A DNA stretch of 64,000 nucleotides from Streptomyces cellostaticus (GTDB lineage: Bacteria > Actinomycetota > Actinomycetes > Streptomycetales > Streptomycetaceae). A program made the translations under genes and the position numbers. Below, piece by piece: positions 62,403-64,000 of this stretch (position 1 is its first letter; the number at the start of each line of letters is the position of its first letter). The stretch covers positions 186,001-250,000 of the forward strand of contig NZ_KQ948018.1 in NCBI RefSeq assembly GCF_001513965.1, in the 5' to 3' direction. The notes under the pieces are model-generated. The model worked only from the letters and a program-made list of their open reading frames with translations. It was not told where the DNA came from and did not search any database.

Positions 62403-62671
62403 AGGCGGCGCCCGGAACCGACTGGCGGCCCGTGCCGGCCCCCGCCATCGTGCGGCGGCACGACCCCGTACGCGACGCGGACCTGCTGATCCTCCCCGAA
62501 CGCGTCGTCGTCCTGACCGGCCGGGCCGAAACCGTCCTCGCCCTGTGCGACGGCACCCGCAGCGTCCGCGGCATCGTCGACGAGCTGGCCGAACGCTTCC
62601 CCGGCGCCCCCGTGGCCACCGACGTCCCCCCTTTCCTCGAACGGCTGCGTACGGAGGGCTGGCTGCGATGA
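62399..62671 (+). CDS. pqqD: PqqD, peptide chaperone
   Basis: The 90-residue winged-helix RRE protein (RRHDPVRDADLLILPERVVV, LCDGTRSVRGIVDELAERFP, FLERLRTEGWLR) binds PqqA and presents it to PqqE. It is encoded separately, not fused to PqqC. GTG start overlapping the pqqC stop; the stop overlaps pqqE (ATGA). Confidence 0.95.
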   Translation: MKAAPGTDWRPVPAPAIVRRHDPVRDADLLILPERVVVLTGRAETVLALCDGTRSVRGIVDELAERFPGAPVATDVPPFLERLRTEGWLR

Positions 62672-63795
62672 CCCCCGCCGACCCGACGCCCCCCACCGCC
62701 CCATCGTCCGCGCCCGCCCGCCCCTGGGCCCTGCTGGCCGAACTCACCCATGCCTGCCCGCTCCACTGCGGGTACTGCTCCAACCCGCTGGAGCTGACCC
62801 GGCGCTCGCGCGAGCTGACCGGCGAGCAGTGGACGGACGTGATGCGTCAGGCGGGCGAGTTCGGCGTGGTCCACACCCATCTCTCGGGCGGTGAGCCGCT
62901 GCTGCGCCGGGACCTGGCCGAGATCGTCACCGCGGCCGAGGCCGCCGGGATCTACACCCAGCTGGTCACCAGCGGCGTGGGCCTGGACCGTGACCGGCTG
63001 TCCACGCTCGCCGCCGCCGGGCTGCGCAGCGTCCAGCTGTCCGTCCAGCACGCCGACCCGCGCGCCTCCGACCGGATCGCCGGACGCCGTTCCTTCGCCG
63101 AGAAGGAACGGGCCGCCGGGCTCGTACGGGCCGCCGGCCTCCCCCTGGGCCTCAACGTCGTCCTGCACCGGGAGAACCTCGACGCCATCGACGCCCTCAT
63201 CGAGCTGGGCCTGACCTGGGGCGTGGACCGCATCGAACTCGCCAACACACAGTTCTACGGCTGGGGCCTGCTCAACCGCGCCGCACTCCTGCCCACCCGC
63301 GACCAGCTCGCCCGGGCACGGGACGCCGTCGAGCGGTGGCGCGAGCGGCTCACGCCGGACGGCCCCGACCTGGTCTGGGTCGTCCCCGACTACTTCGACG
63401 GCGTCGCCAAGCCGTGCATGGGCGGGTGGGGGGCGGTCTCGCTCACCGTCACCCCGGACGGCACCGTCCTGCCGTGCCCGGCCGCGGCCTCCCTGCCGGA
63501 CCTGGACCCCCCGAACATCCGCGACCACCCGCTGGCCTGGATCTGGGACCACTCCGAGGCGTTCACCCGCTACCGCGGAACCGACTGGATGGCCGACCCC
63601 TGCCGCACCTGCTCCCGCCGCGACGAGGACTTCGGCGGCTGCCGCTGCCAGGCGTACGCCCTGACCGGCGACGCCACCCGCACGGACCCCGCATGCCGAC
63701 TCTCCCCGGACCACGGCCTGATCCGGTCACTGGCCGACGACAGCACGAAGGGGAGGGGGGTGATCAGGCGCCGGGTCCCGGTGCGGGGAGGGTGA
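62668..63795 (+). CDS. pqqE: PqqE, radical SAM PqqA cross-linking enzyme
   Basis: The 375-residue protein carries the radical SAM cysteines CPLHCGYC (residues 30-37), the GGEP motif (HLSGGEPLLRR), and a C-terminal SPASM region with cysteines in AKPCMGGWG, LPCPAA, CRTCSRRDEDFGGCRCQ and DPAC. It forms the carbon-carbon bond between Glu37 and Tyr41 of PqqA. Its last 32 bases overlap the opposite-strand ATPase remnant, and its final ~15 residues (STKGRGVIRRRVPVRGG) look like run-on sequence. No pqqF-type protease is seen in the window. Confidence 0.95.
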   Translation: MTPADPTPPTAPSSAPARPWALLAELTHACPLHCGYCSNPLELTRRSRELTGEQWTDVMRQAGEFGVVHTHLSGGEPLLRRDLAEIVTAAEAAGIYTQLVTSGVGLDRDRLSTLAAAGLRSVQLSVQHADPRASDRIAGRRSFAEKERAAGLVRAAGLPLGLNVVLHRENLDAIDALIELGLTWGVDRIELANTQFYGWGLLNRAALLPTRDQLARARDAVERWRERLTPDGPDLVWVVPDYFDGVAKPCMGGWGAVSLTVTPDGTVLPCPAAASLPDLDPPNIRDHPLAWIWDHSEAFTRYRGTDWMADPCRTCSRRDEDFGGCRCQAYALTGDATRTDPACRLSPDHGLIRSLADDSTKGRGVIRRRVPVRGG

Positions 63796-64000
63796 TTTCG
63801 GCCCAGACGGTCTTGCGCGGGTGCCGTTCCCCGGTGACGCCCCAGCGGTCCGCGAGGGCGTCGACGAGGATGGGTCCGCGTCTCTTACGGGTCGTTGGAG
63901 CCGGGGGAGGCGGTCACCGCGCGTGTCGGTGACCTCGATACGGAGCGTGTCGGCGACGACGTAGAGCAGCAACTGGAAGTCGCGGCCGGGGACGCGTCCG
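63764..64000 (-). pseudogene. Frameshifted 3' end of an ATP-binding (anti-sigma-factor-like HATPase) gene
   Basis: Minus-strand translation from the window edge reads QLLLYVVADTLRIEVTDTRG then DRLPR, typical of the small HATPase_c regulators abundant in Streptomyces. After a run of five C (63903-63907) the familiar continuation lies in another frame: PAPTTRKRRGPILVDALADR, WGVTGERHPRKTVWAEITLP, ending at a TGA at 63764-63766. One missing C in the run explains the break. Without it the frame runs on to 63727 as unrelated residues. It could be a true mutation or a sequencing error in a homopolymer; the rest of the gene lies beyond the window. Confidence 0.65.

Overview
This window is a stretch of Streptomyces chromosome. 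The evidence is the very high GC content with strong third-position GC bias, frequent GTG starts with purine-rich ribosome binding sites, a TTG-started rpoB, and the order secE-nusG-rplK-rplA-(lipoprotein)-rplJ-rplL-rpoB-rpoC-rpsL-rpsG-fusA-tuf. A dispersed hairpin repeat familiar from Streptomyces intergenic regions also lies between nusG and rplK. Most of the window is conserved core; the last ~8.5 kb (after tuf) looks accessory.

Region 1 (1-8.6 kb): the start of a RarD-type permease, a QorB-like NAD(P)H:quinone reductase divergent from an HxlR/DUF24 regulator, a two-subunit 2-oxoacid:ferredoxin oxidoreductase (korA/korB, minus strand), and a two-component system of one NarL-type response regulator with two tandem, closely related sensor kinases.

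Region 2 (8.8-20.1 kb): a tightly overlapping ten-gene complex-I-like operon, nuoA-B-C-H-I-J-K-L-M-N. It lacks nuoD and the NADH-input module nuoE/F/G, and its NuoC carries a long disordered tail. It is followed by the membrane protease gene htpX and a YccF-domain gene.

Region 3 (20.1-25.3 kb): an APC permease, a GlsB/YeaQ-type membrane protein, a YajQ nucleotide-binding protein, tRNA-Tyr, a small Cys-containing protein, an NAD(P)-binding protein and an amidohydrolase-fold protein that appears to have lost key catalytic residues.

Region 4 (25.6-35.4 kb): tRNA-Thr, tRNA-Met, rpmG and hadA-hadB, an order also known from mycobacteria. These are separated from tRNA-Trp/secE/nusG by about 8 kb carrying TetR/MFS, murB, SDR/TetR, an unknown gene, add and aspC. 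Both TetR genes have clear palindromic operators.

Region 5 (35.4-55.4 kb): protein export, transcription and translation genes. These are secE, nusG, rplK, rplA, a lipoprotein, a probable L10 leader, rplJ, rplL, rpoB, rpoC, a second lipoprotein, a convergent membrane protein, rpsL, rpsG, fusA and tuf. Strong hairpin terminators divide it into transcription units.

Region 6 (55.5-64 kb): a Tat-exported GH115 alpha-glucuronidase-type hydrolase, a small membrane protein with an unclear start, and a compact PQQ locus. The PQQ locus is a secreted glucose/sorbosone-dehydrogenase-type enzyme followed by pqqA (46 codons, long leader), pqqB, pqqC, pqqD and pqqE. It is the most distinctive functional system here: a cofactor pathway placed directly behind a probable user enzyme. 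At the right edge lies the 3' part of a minus-strand ATP-binding protein gene with an apparent single-base frameshift.
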